Shown here piece after piece: positions 10,501-17,610 of a stretch of DNA of 53,707 bases. The DNA lies in contig CABZEG010000010.1 of NCBI GenBank assembly GCA_902524655.1, positions 1 through 53,707 of the forward strand. The letters run 5' to 3'. Each line of letters begins with the position of its first letter. Position 1 is the first letter of the stretch. A program made the position numbers and the translations under genes. This DNA is from an uncultured Alphaproteobacteria bacterium. GTDB lineage: Bacteria; Pseudomonadota; Alphaproteobacteria; Rhodobacterales; Rhodobacteraceae. The notes beneath the pieces are model-generated. The model was not told the DNA's origin. It saw only the letters and a list, made by a program, of their open reading frames with translations, and ran no database searches.

Positions 10501-11830
10501 ATATAATATTGGGCTTGGCGTAGATGGATCTCCAAATAATTTCTTTAACTTTGACTGGCAAATTGATGATAGGCCAGCAATTAACCCAAGCGGCTTTGAT
10601 ATTATCATTAATTTGGCTGATTTTAATTCAAAAGAAGGAACTAACCATAATATTATTGATCAGATAAATTCAGACCGAATTTTGGATGTTATCATAGAAG
10701 ATGATACACAAGTAGACTACTTTGAATTAGAGATAAATGGTAAAACATATACTGTAGATACATCTCGACCTGATAATTCCTCTGTTTACGGGTACCCCAT
10801 TGCGTCACCCCATATTGCAAAATCATTAAGCTCCGATTTTTCAAATGACTCAACCATCACAAAAACCTCACAGGGTTTTCTTGCGACTTGGATTGAAGGA
10901 ACAAATAAAAATCTGTATGGGCAGTATTTTGACAATGATGGCAATGATTTAAGCGGATCAAAGCAGTTAATTGCTTCTAATGTCAATAGTTCCTCTGTTT
11001 CAGTATCATCTGATGGCAGCGGGAACGAGTATTTAAATGTTTTATGGGGATCTAGTGAAACTGGAGATACCTATTTTCGACAATTCAATGGAACGTCAAT
11101 CAATGAGGTTGCATCCCATAAAACAGAAGTGTTTTCAAATACAAACGAAAATTTGAAAAGTTTTGTCGATAATAATGGTAAAATTCAAGCCTTTGAAACA
11201 TCAAACTCTAGTTCAAGTATTAATTATAGAAGTTTAGACCAAGTAGCAATGGATAAAAATACTAGATTTGGTATTGATGGCCGAATTTTTGATGGATACT
11301 CTGAACTATTAGAAACTAAGTCCGTGGTAGGTAACATCAATGGCCAAAAAGATACTGTAGTTGTGGGTAAGCAGCATGGAGATGGATCATATTCAAATTC
11401 TGAACTTTATGGGATAGATAGACATAAAAATGTTGAATGGTTAAAATTTTCGGATGGATATTATGATACTGTCAATGAAACCTTTCATGCAAATCCGTTT
11501 GAGCCAGATTTAGGTGAAATACCGGAACCCATACCAGCGATTGACGCAGCAATAGAAAAAGTATCCCAATTTTTGGGAAAAAATGGTGCATCTTACAGAG
11601 CTATAGAGTCAATTATTTCCCAAAACATTAATTATTCAATAAAAATGGAAAAGTCTGTTGGTTTAATCAGAGACGCTGATATGGCCCAAGAAAGTTTACG
11701 GTTCGCAAAAGAAAATCTACTTCTTAGTACCCAAACCAATTTAGTTAAAGCAATTAACGTAAATAGGAAAACAGTATTATCTCTCCTCAGAGAGGATAGT
11801 TTATTATATAAACAAGCATTTTTATACTAA
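4562..11830 (+). CDS. Giant flagellin with adhesin-like repeat insert
   Basis: About 2,422 residues, several times the usual flagellin length. Residues ~1-155 are a flagellin N-terminal region (IERLSTGKRINSAKDD, LRLRELAVQSANGT). The last ~95 residues are a flagellin C-terminal region (GLIRDADMAQE, ending KTVLSLLRED). Between them are a short RTX-like acidic stretch (GAGNDQINGMGGND, ~residues 205-220) and at least a dozen ~50-residue units. The units have the pattern GNxVVSWxSxxxDGSGxGIxxQxF followed by GxKxGSEFxIN, as in large secreted alphaproteobacterial adhesins. Two larger blocks are themselves duplicated. I chose ATG 4562 over 4529 because MALAVSNN matches flagellin starts and the earlier start adds 11 hydrophobic residues atypical for the export signal. 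It should be a surface filament protein; whether it assembles into flagella is unknown. Confidence 0.9.
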   Translation: MALAVSNNIDLKLSLAQSITQKRIDQAIERLSTGKRINSAKDDVGSLVQISRFGSEIISIDSYNRAAKNAQNILDVANDTAASVQSRLLRLRELAVQSANGTISANDLVAINEETDQILTSIDQTSNSTNFGGLKLLDGTFTSKDFRLTNSENGVISLSFESLSHEALGLKNLDLSVHAGKSEIIGTNAADTITGKANIDKITSGAGNDQINGMGGNDVSIFNEAYTNFDIFTGAFTTLNVMGNHSQNVEIGFEIINTDGTIYRVSYSPSNTATQDVAQQLANASIKDIGGNSVSNPGFTLSRGADASIYIRKNDGSDFSIRPWGGVNQGAVNTVSGSSTSNHFDVASNSNGKSAVAWSTVVSGGSSESILIQRYDASGNENGSTVNVRTGSSVQKPSLTYLENDYIALTHVELNSASNSKDTYLHIIDDYGFVVHTSKVNKNLSTGDYFNPYVTDLGNSEFMVQWTYAQNAGSSQTNGSFAQIYDYKGLKKGQQLVISDDNTGSGAAGKAVKISNSKFVLPTFKNSSELEFEIFNKYEREQVLIGKEFQLNTTATGDQYNAKIASWSDSQRLNHGHSEFISVWQSDTKDIIAQRFDGLGNMIGDEIVVSTNTTGQSYAPNVTALAESDFLVSWIYDAQDGTGPKLMGSRYNMQSKTINATPTKEAEFIISTNVAPYADLSISNLGETGHSVRSLSSTGSNDSGFIVSWHGEANSTSGNNVITQIFDGNNSKILMPEGNEIIVNSHMTGDQTNSDIVELLNGNFVVTWHSLGQNGYRSEARAQIFDPIGEKVGSEFKIDPDSGANDFAAWYTSIAKTNDGGFVTTWESDGQDGSSAGIFLQKFDQNGGRVGNAQQVNTYVSGNQFDPSISLLSDGGHIVTWSSYHTPAAQPGENNSSDVSIIANNPNATHDYFIRFTNDTTNSNRNSKIEILGNEYDIPSGTIASKTQTLKDSLLSAGISSNITNVGDSFGTYLEIDSLTISDYVEAYGTSKFNLFGDPLNNTDGLSSDLTTPLIVGASETVSNSNPSGYFDVAYNASGERAVSWSSTPPSGGSGSILLQRYNTDGSSNGNLINLDNSGEIQRPSVTFLENGSTAVTFFKYKSGRYDTELKIIDQNGTVTHSSVANSGEATGDYVNPEVIDLGNSKFLVQWNYSTNHPQQPSTGSKAQVYNYDGSKSGNSFTISKTSFISGASNKAIALDNSNFAILVHDTDNGSNNIDLRVYDSSTGSKTSDFSITTNANHNSYAPVLAKTNAGILVVWAEGNSKDLYAQHFSQNGTALSSKTSIASDVNDVNAIVSTDEYGNEVFNILWGSSSDSNTYLKRLDSAMQTVYTSDTEVFSGKNYYLKSALDSSGDVLVFENSSTNAPLTFKKISDKKEPALISGYDRHNDIFAQLYDASGNKSGTQFRINTAIDGNQDPSAVIGLSGGGFAVTWQSEKEDGDSNSITAQIYGSNGNKSGNPIQVNTTTSGAQKNPDITQLENGNIVISWKDSAADGSGTGVFAQIFQTDGTKVGSEFQINSTTASNQANSKVLALSSGNFLAVWDSEGGQDGSGTGIYGQFFTANGTKQNSEFVINKYTAGNQNLASVAELDNGNIVVSWDSEGPDGSAKGISAQIINSSGERLGLEKQANKDSSYSQQYSSTVTFSDDSYVVAWRDTGSANKDIKAQFFNSTGAKVGSEIIVATPSTSSANNFHLDMIKLTNNDLVISYSKGTDIFAQILGNNGSKKGSEFKLDNEATQSDGTNSIGNEKVMSSIVSLSSGGFLAVWNNSYPIDVNGNGNVDYLAYNDDDQGILGQFFNADGSVNGSVFQINQYTKGIQNAPHLTELKNGNILVSWTASPDNNGVSADGSGKATFATILAPSYKVLWGTKDDFDTNDGLYNVTEDTHGAASGSLTAYLNNTYPGYRYGNNFTYIHGATDENSPNRIRPATFKLNVDNKYDSVFSALLKIKAKPLDDNKGEGNDTLVLTNVSADGGKTYEYNIGLGVDGSPNNFFNFDWQIDDRPAINPSGFDIIINLADFNSKEGTNHNIIDQINSDRILDVIIEDDTQVDYFELEINGKTYTVDTSRPDNSSVYGYPIASPHIAKSLSSDFSNDSTITKTSQGFLATWIEGTNKNLYGQYFDNDGNDLSGSKQLIASNVNSSSVSVSSDGSGNEYLNVLWGSSETGDTYFRQFNGTSINEVASHKTEVFSNTNENLKSFVDNNGKIQAFETSNSSSSINYRSLDQVAMDKNTRFGIDGRIFDGYSELLETKSVVGNINGQKDTVVVGKQHGDGSYSNSELYGIDRHKNVEWLKFSDGYYDTVNETFHANPFEPDLGEIPEPIPAIDAAIEKVSQFLGKNGASYRAIESIISQNINYSIKMEKSVGLIRDADMAQESLRFAKENLLLSTQTNLVKAINVNRKTVLSLLREDSLLYKQAFLY

Positions 11831-11900
11831 AGTTGCCGCAAATTAAAATGCTTCTTTGGAGTAACTATCTTCTAAAATCATTTTGGATTGAAGGCACCGA

Positions 11901-12020
11901 GATTTTCGATTTCCTACCGCCAGTTTTTATAATTTGTCACCAAAATATTTTTTTAAAAAAAAAGTTTGCCACCAAATTTGGCACCAAAAAAATTAGGTTA
12001 TTGATTTTATGTAGAAAAAA
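11901..12020. repeat. Module right arm beside intact tRNA-Asn
   Basis: This 120-bp stretch lies directly downstream of tRNA-Asn and is repeated beside both fossil copies. It holds CTACCGCCAG, TTTGTCACCAAA (11933-11944), then variants TTTGCCACCAAA and TTTGGCACCAAA, and ends in a poly-A stretch before the tRNA 3' end. Three spaced copies of a 10-12-bp word next to the tRNA end resemble recombinase arm sites (inference). It contains the right copy of the 35-bp direct repeat (11909-11943). Confidence 0.7.
11909..11943 (+). repeat. 35-bp perfect direct repeat, right copy
   Basis: Identical to 4301-4335. See the left copy. It lies 78 bp after the giant flagellin stop and about 78 bp from the tRNA-Asn 3' end. 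Confidence 0.85.
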
Positions 12021-12095
12021 TGGCTCCGGCGGTTGGGATCGAACCAACGACCAATTGATTAACAGTCAACTGCTCTACCGCTGAGCTACGCCGGA
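12021..12095 (-). tRNA. tRNA-Asn (GTT)
   Basis: The reverse complement folds as a full cloverleaf. Acceptor stem TCCGGCG/CGCCGGA, D arm GCTC-AGCGGTA-GAGC, anticodon stem GTTGA/TCAAT with loop CTGTTAA (anticodon GTT), variable loop TGGTC, T arm GTTGG-TTCGATC-CCAAC, discriminator G and encoded CCA. It reads asparagine codons. Its last 33 bases are duplicated at 4129-4161 and 2482-2514, so its 3' end acts as the insertion target of the modules to its left. Confidence 0.97.
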
Positions 12096-12146
12096 ACACA
12101 CAACAAGAATTGCACTAAATTTTACTTTAATTCAAGCAAAATTATT

Positions 12147-13073
12147 TTAATTTTCATTAGATCGAGAAAACTTTGCTGTTTGAGAAAATTTATCCGTAGA
12201 CACTTTATCCCTTTCATACAAATCAATAAGGTGTGCAAGGACATTCCTTATTGCTGCCGCTTTGAGGGTTGGATTTAAATCAACATATACATCATCCACT
12301 ATTTCAGCTGGTGTTCTTGGAATTTTTGAAACAGAATTCAATATTTGCTCTTCCCTATCCCGCCTATGTTTAATTTGCGCTAACACCATTTTTCTCGGTT
12401 CCTTTAAAGGTTTACCGTGCCCAGGGTAATAAATTACCTCTTGCCTAGATGATAATTTTTCTAATGAATTCATAAAAGAGCCTAGATCTCCATCTGGTGG
12501 CGAAATCAAAGTAGTAGCCCAACCCATAACATGATCACCACTAAATAAGATTTTTCTTTCTTTCAATGAGAAACAGATATGATTACTTAAATGACCAGGA
12601 GTATGAACAACTTCTATACTATAATTATTCAATTTAAGTATTTGTTTCTCATGGACTTTTTCATCCAACAGAAGATCTTTATCAATTCCCTCCTCACCCC
12701 CTAAATCTAAGGAAGAAGATAACTTTTTCATAAAGCTTGTGCGGGCTTCATCGGCAGATCCAAAACCAATAATTCTGGCTCCAGTTTTGAGTTTCAACTG
12801 CCTAGATAATGGCGAATGGTCTATATGCGAGTGCGTTAAAAGAATATCTGTTACTTTCCTCTTTCCAATATATCTCATAATAGAACTAAGGTGGGCTTCG
12901 CTGTCAGGTCCTGGGTCAATAATAATTAAGTTATCAGTTCCTAAAATATAGGTTCTGGTTCCTGTAAAGGTCATAGGGCTAGCATTATCTGCAGTTATCA
13001 CTACTAAATCGTTTTCAAGCTGCTCTGTCTTACCAATTAGAGGTTCATGATTTGTATCAAAGCTTATAGCCAT
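12147..13073 (-). CDS. MBL-fold metallo-hydrolase (LACTB2-like)
   Basis: A 308-residue metallo-beta-lactamase-fold hydrolase. The zinc motif HSHIDH is at residues 81-86, with later ligands in VHTPGHLSNH, SGDHVMGW and YYPGHGKPL. The C-terminal ~80 residues form a winged-helix-like extension (IVDDVYVDLNPTLKAAAIRNVLAHLIDL), as in LACTB2-type and related proteins. The fold covers thioesterases, glyoxalases and nucleases, so the substrate is not predictable. It is divergent from the histidine kinase at 13116, with 42 bp between the starts. Confidence 0.9.
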   Translation of the reverse strand: MAISFDTNHEPLIGKTEQLENDLVVITADNASPMTFTGTRTYILGTDNLIIIDPGPDSEAHLSSIMRYIGKRKVTDILLTHSHIDHSPLSRQLKLKTGARIIGFGSADEARTSFMKKLSSSLDLGGEEGIDKDLLLDEKVHEKQILKLNNYSIEVVHTPGHLSNHICFSLKERKILFSGDHVMGWATTLISPPDGDLGSFMNSLEKLSSRQEVIYYPGHGKPLKEPRKMVLAQIKHRRDREEQILNSVSKIPRTPAEIVDDVYVDLNPTLKAAAIRNVLAHLIDLYERDKVSTDKFSQTAKFSRSNEN

Positions 13074-13115
13074 ATATTAAGATTACATTATAATTATTAA
13101 AAAAATAAAAAATTT

Positions 13116-14444
13116 ATGAAAAATTTAAAGCTTAAGAAATATTTACCTAGAAGCTTTTTTGGAAGAGCTCTTTTAATTATCATTCTACCAATTATTTTTT
13201 TGGAAGCGATTATAGGCTTTGCCTTTATACAGCGCTACTTTGAACAAGTTACTACGCAACTAGCGAAAAGCACTGTTTTGCAAATTAATTATGTTCTGGA
13301 TCGTTATGAAAATATTTTGAGTGACGAAAGAAAGTTTTTTCTTAATAATATGGAGACAAAGTTTGACCTCAAACTCACTATTGTTGCGCAAGAAAGTCAA
13401 AAGAACTTCGTACAGAAATATGCATATGACTTTTCTGGGATAACACTTATCAAAATTCTAAAGAATGATGTTCCAAATATTAAACATATAGACCTAAAGA
13501 CTAACGGTATGGTTAATATATTTACAATTCTTCCAAACAATTCTTACCTGAAATTTGAAATAGAGAGAGAAAGATTTACAGCATCAAATCCTCATCAGTT
13601 ACTAGTTCTTATGGTGCTTTTAACGATTATACTTGGATTTTTACTTCTCATGGTACTCCGAAACCAAATAAAACCTATTAAGATGCTGGCGTCGGCAGCA
13701 GAAGCTTTTGGAAAGGGCCAATCTTTAAGTTATAAACCTACCGGATCGATTGAAATAAGAAAAGCTGGATCAGCATTTCTCGAAATGAGGAAAAGACTCG
13801 AGAGACAAATCGAACAACGAACGCAAATGCTTTCGGGAGTAAGCCATGATCTTCGTACACCATTAACGCGGCTTAAACTAGCTTTAGCTCTAAAGGAGGA
13901 AGATGCTGAGGCAAAAGAAATGTTAGACGATATCCAACTAATGCAAAACATTCTTGATGAATTTTTAGAATTTTCTAAGAACCAGCAGACAGAAAAAATA
14001 AAAGAAATATCGTTAGTCGATTTTTATACCTTCATAAAGAATAATAGTGTCAATTTAAAAGATAAAATAGACTGGCATTTAAAATTAACAAGCAAGGGAC
14101 GAATTGTGCATTTAAGGCCTCAAAACTTGTTGCGAGCAATAAATAATTTAATTGAAAACGCAGATTTTTATGCATCTAAAATAAGAATTTCGATCGTAGA
14201 AAAAGAAAGTCGTTTGCATATTAATATAGAGGATAATGGACCTGGGATCCCTTCCGAAAAAATAAAGGAGGCAATAAAACCATTTGTTCGATTAGATCAC
14301 TCTAGAAACCTAAATAAACCACATGGAGTAGGTCTTGGCTTATCTATTGCTTCTGATCTAATAAAAATCCATGGTGGTAACCTGAACCTTAAAAAAAGTA
14401 AAAGCCTTGGAGGTTTAAAAGCAAGCTTGACACTACCACTTTAA
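13116..14444 (+). CDS. Sensor histidine kinase, EnvZ-like
   Basis: A 442-residue inner-membrane histidine kinase. There are hydrophobic segments near residues 13-36 and 165-187 with a ~125-residue periplasmic sensor between them, then HAMP (~188-240). The phosphoacceptor H-box is SHDLRTPLTRLKLAL (His near 243). The ATPase domain has the N-box NLIENADFYA near 343, G1 DNGPGIP near 373 and G2 GVGLGLSIA near 404. It should phosphorylate an OmpR-type regulator in response to an envelope signal. No response regulator is encoded in this window, so the kinase is orphan here and its partner is elsewhere. Confidence 0.93.
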   Translation: MKNLKLKKYLPRSFFGRALLIIILPIIFLEAIIGFAFIQRYFEQVTTQLAKSTVLQINYVLDRYENILSDERKFFLNNMETKFDLKLTIVAQESQKNFVQKYAYDFSGITLIKILKNDVPNIKHIDLKTNGMVNIFTILPNNSYLKFEIERERFTASNPHQLLVLMVLLTIILGFLLLMVLRNQIKPIKMLASAAEAFGKGQSLSYKPTGSIEIRKAGSAFLEMRKRLERQIEQRTQMLSGVSHDLRTPLTRLKLALALKEEDAEAKEMLDDIQLMQNILDEFLEFSKNQQTEKIKEISLVDFYTFIKNNSVNLKDKIDWHLKLTSKGRIVHLRPQNLLRAINNLIENADFYASKIRISIVEKESRLHINIEDNGPGIPSEKIKEAIKPFVRLDHSRNLNKPHGVGLGLSIASDLIKIHGGNLNLKKSKSLGGLKASLTLPL

Positions 14445-14463
14445 TTTATCCACATTGAAGGCC

Positions 14464-15261
14464 TTAACCCAAATTGTGACCCGCAGTTTTAACTATCCCA
14501 CCATCGGAAGCTATCGTTTCACCTACAATATATGACCCAGCCTGAGAGCAAAGAAATATCACCAGCCCAGCGATATCTTCTGGTAAGCCTACTCTTTTTC
14601 GAGGATTATTTCGAGCGGTTTCACTATAATCATGATCAACTGCAGAGCCTAGCATTTGGCTGGGATATGGACCAGGAGCTATAGCATTAACAAGTACATT
14701 TTCTTTTACTAGTTTTGCTGCCATTACTCGGGTTAAATGATGGACCGCTGCTTTTGACGTACTATAGGAATAAGTTTCAAAGGCTGGAACATTAAGTCCA
14801 TCAATTGATCCAATATTTATAACACGTGATGGGTCATCACCAGAAGCTCTAACTTTTAGCATTTCGGTAAGTTTTTGTGTCAAAAAGAAGAGAGACTTTA
14901 CATTCAAATCCATAACTTTGTCCCACCCTACTTCAGAAAATCTATCATAGGGTTCACCCCAAGCAGCGCCAGCATTATTAATTAAAAAATCAATTGCTTT
15001 TTCTTTTTCATGCATCATTTTTACAAAATAATCTATTCCTAGAGAGCTACTTAGATCACAAGCAACGGGAATGCAGACACCGTTATATTTATTTGCTAAT
15101 TCCTCAGCCTTTTTAACAAGCGGCTCTTCTTTACGTGCAGTCATATATACTTTCACACCATTGGCAAGAAAGCCTGCTGAAATCATTTCTCCTATCCCTC
15201 TTGAACCACCAGTTACAACCGCTACTTTGCCAGAAACATTAAAAAGTTGACCTATTTTCAT
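14464..15261 (-). CDS. SDR family oxidoreductase
   Basis: A 265-residue classical short-chain dehydrogenase/reductase. The NAD(P) motif TGGSRGIGE is at residues 17-25, NNAGAAW is present, and the catalytic Tyr and Lys are in YSYSTSKAA. The C-terminal VGETIASDGG is typical of FabG-like and gluconate 5-dehydrogenase-like members. I prefer ATG 15261 to the TTG at 15276 because GGAG lies 9 nt upstream of the ATG. The substrate is unknown. It converges with the histidine kinase (19 bp apart). Confidence 0.92.
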   Translation of the reverse strand: MKIGQLFNVSGKVAVVTGGSRGIGEMISAGFLANGVKVYMTARKEEPLVKKAEELANKYNGVCIPVACDLSSSLGIDYFVKMMHEKEKAIDFLINNAGAAWGEPYDRFSEVGWDKVMDLNVKSLFFLTQKLTEMLKVRASGDDPSRVINIGSIDGLNVPAFETYSYSTSKAAVHHLTRVMAAKLVKENVLVNAIAPGPYPSQMLGSAVDHDYSETARNNPRKRVGLPEDIAGLVIFLCSQAGSYIVGETIASDGGIVKTAGHNLG

Positions 15262-15344
15262 TCTTAATAACTCCAAATTATAATTAATGATGGTATTAAA
15301 GAAGAATTCAAAAGTAAAATACTTAATACCAGCATTAAATTTCT

Positions 15345-15710
15345 TTAATCTACCTTAGTAGTTAAAAGGTCAAATAAATCATATATTGCAAGCGATATTT
15401 CCGACTCAAGTGGCAACGATAGTACTCCCATTACCCCATATCCTAAACTCAAAGGTATTACATAAAAGCGGATCATATAAATGAACCATGCAACATAAAG
15501 TGGACGCAACCGGTGAACTAAAAAAGCAGGCGTAATAGGCCTAAACCATCTCATTAACGGGTCAGTAACTTTCACAAAGAATTTCATAAAAAAGAAAGAT
15601 GAGTCTTCATTCAGAAACAGGGACATTCCAAACCTCCCAATTAATGTCCACATGATTATCCCAAGCAAATAATCAATGACAAGTATCCAAATGGGAAATG
15701 CTGAAATCAT
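15345..15710 (-). CDS. YggT-like membrane protein
   Basis: A 121-residue protein with an N-terminal membrane segment, the YggT-like block KVTDPLMRWFRPITPAF, and a second hydrophobic region (YVAWFIYMIRFYVIPLSLGY). YggT proteins are small inner-membrane proteins of poorly defined role, linked to osmotic or division functions. It follows the symporter on the same strand, 53 bp away across a strong hairpin, and is probably in the same transcription unit. Confidence 0.7.
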   Translation of the reverse strand: MISAFPIWILVIDYLLGIIMWTLIGRFGMSLFLNEDSSFFFMKFFVKVTDPLMRWFRPITPAFLVHRLRPLYVAWFIYMIRFYVIPLSLGYGVMGVLSLPLESEISLAIYDLFDLLTTKVD

Positions 15711-15724
15711 CTTATTTAATAGTT

Positions 15725-15748
15725 GTGGCGCATAAAGACATGCGCCAC
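15725..15748 (-). terminator. Intercistronic hairpin after the symporter gene
   Basis: GTGGCGCAT (15725-15733) and ATGCGCCAC (15740-15748) form a perfect GC-rich 9-bp stem with a 6-nt loop, in very AT-rich surroundings. It lies 15 bp past the symporter stop on the minus strand. There is no T-run, so partial termination or mRNA stabilisation is more likely than full termination. Confidence 0.55.
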
Positions 15749-15763
15749 CAAAAGTTTCTAAAT

Positions 15764-17599
15764 TTAATGGTCAGCAGCCAGTACCGCTTTTCCTTTGGGT
15801 ACTCTTATTGCATCAACCATATCCTGCGTTTCTTGATCTGGTTCTTCAGTCATTAACGAAACAACGACCATAAGTATAAGACTAACTGGCATACCAATCA
15901 TACCAAAACGAAGGCCATCGATCCCGTACCATGGTGTCATACCGCCGAACTGAACCATGTATAGATACCAGAAACCAACGCCGAAGCCACCGATCATTCC
16001 GGCAACAGCTCCAGCTTTATTTGCTCTCTTCCACCAAACTCCCAAAACAAGTGGGAAGAAAAGACCAGAGTTAGCGAAGCAAAATGCCCATGCCACCGCA
16101 CCTAAGATCGAAGTGAGTTTAAGTGAGGCAACAAATGCTCCCGCTGCTCCAATAAATAGTAGCAAAACACGCGCAACTACAAGTCTTCTTGAAGTATCAG
16201 CTTTTGGATCAATAACTTTATAGTACAAGTCGTGAGACAACGCATTTGCTATAGCAAGCAACAGTCCATCAGCAGTTGACATTGCAGCCGCTAGACCACC
16301 AGCAGCTACCAACCCAGATATAACATAAGGCAGACCAGCCATCTCAGGGGTTGCAAGAACAACTATATCCCCTCTCATGAAAAATTCATTGATCTGTAAA
16401 ATACCATCACCGTTTCCGTCTACCAACTTCAAAAAGCCAACATTACTCCATTGCTGGATCCATTCGAGGTTAGAAACCTCTGTTATTGACTTACCTATGA
16501 TGCTCGTAGCAACCGTTGGATCTAGCAAAGATAGCTTTGTGAATGTAGCCAATGCTGGGGCCGTAAGATATAGAAGGCAAATGAACAGCAATGACCAGCC
16601 TACTGATTGTCTAGCAGCCTTAACGGAGGCCGTCGTAAAGTAGCGCATAAGTACGTGAGGTAAAGAAGCAGTACCTGCCATCATACATAGAACTAGAGTA
16701 AAAAATTTCCAGTTTGCCATAGCAGTTGCACTAGCGTCATTAATTCCCACCTTCAAAGCGGCTAACTTTCCAGCCTCTGCTTGCGCTTCAGCTGTTGGAA
16801 GTAATTCTTTTACTCCTAACATACCTTCTAACTCTTGAACGCGAGAAACAGCATCAAATTGAGCAAGATGAGGAATTAGACCGTAACCTAGCTTGTTGGA
16901 CATCCAGAAAACAGGAATAAGGTAGGCAATGATTAAAACAATATATTGCGCAACTTGTGTCCACGTAACAGCTCTCATTCCTCCGAGCATGGAACAAAAT
17001 AAAATACCAGCGAGACCTATCCAAACACCTACTTCGAATGGAATTTGAAGCGCACGAGCCGCAACTGTTCCAGTACCATTAATTTGAGCCGTAACGTATG
17101 TAAAAGAAGCTACAACTAGTATTATAACGGCACAAACTCTTGGAAGGTTTCCACCATATCTCGTTCCGATAAAATCGGGAACGGTGTAACATCCGAATTT
17201 TCTTAAGTAGGGTGCTATTAATGAAGCTACAAGCACGTAACCACCAGTCCAGCCAACCAGGAAACCCATGTAAGGATAACCCTTAAGGTATATGCCACCA
17301 GCCATAGCTATGAAAGACGCTCCTGACATCCAATCTGCTGCTGTTGCCATGCCATTATAAACGGCTGGAACTTCCCTTCCAGCAACATAATATTGGCTTG
17401 ATTGCATCGTTCTAGACAAAATTCCAATCAAAGCATAAATAAGAACAGTAAAAGCAACAAATAGCCAACCAATTATGGTATTTGAAACACCAGCCACTTC
17501 CAGAATGGCCATTAAAATGACAAAGCCCAAAAAGCCTAGCGTATAAATGCCGTAGACCTTATTGAGGCTTGTTATAAAATTATCACCTAATCTTAACAT
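15764..17599 (-). CDS. Sodium:solute symporter (VC_2705/ActP-like)
   Basis: A 611-residue, multi-spanning sodium/solute symporter. The N-terminal part has MATAADWMSGASFIAMAGGIYLKGY and the cluster YVLVASLIAPYLRKFGCYTVPDF, both typical of acetate/pyruvate-like SSS carriers. The large loop near residues 390-410 holds DGNGDGILQINEF, which resembles an EF-hand calcium loop. The DUF4212 small subunit precedes it by 11 bp, the standard pairing for this subfamily. It should import a carboxylate-like solute with sodium; the substrate is inferred from the family. Confidence 0.92.
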   Translation of the reverse strand: MLRLGDNFITSLNKVYGIYTLGFLGFVILMAILEVAGVSNTIIGWLFVAFTVLIYALIGILSRTMQSSQYYVAGREVPAVYNGMATAADWMSGASFIAMAGGIYLKGYPYMGFLVGWTGGYVLVASLIAPYLRKFGCYTVPDFIGTRYGGNLPRVCAVIILVVASFTYVTAQINGTGTVAARALQIPFEVGVWIGLAGILFCSMLGGMRAVTWTQVAQYIVLIIAYLIPVFWMSNKLGYGLIPHLAQFDAVSRVQELEGMLGVKELLPTAEAQAEAGKLAALKVGINDASATAMANWKFFTLVLCMMAGTASLPHVLMRYFTTASVKAARQSVGWSLLFICLLYLTAPALATFTKLSLLDPTVATSIIGKSITEVSNLEWIQQWSNVGFLKLVDGNGDGILQINEFFMRGDIVVLATPEMAGLPYVISGLVAAGGLAAAMSTADGLLLAIANALSHDLYYKVIDPKADTSRRLVVARVLLLFIGAAGAFVASLKLTSILGAVAWAFCFANSGLFFPLVLGVWWKRANKAGAVAGMIGGFGVGFWYLYMVQFGGMTPWYGIDGLRFGMIGMPVSLILMVVVSLMTEEPDQETQDMVDAIRVPKGKAVLAADH

Positions 17600-17610
17600 C
17601 TATACCTCCA

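Noticed and set aside
11833-12084. 83-codon open reading frame ending in GSGGWDRTNDQ
   Set aside because: It runs through the arm repeats and into the antisense strand of tRNA-Asn. Such tRNA-derived peptides are a common false call.
15291-15331. TGGTATTAA ... TTAATACCA inverted repeat as a terminator
   Set aside because: The 9-bp stem is AT-only apart from the ends, the loop is 23 nt and no T-run follows.
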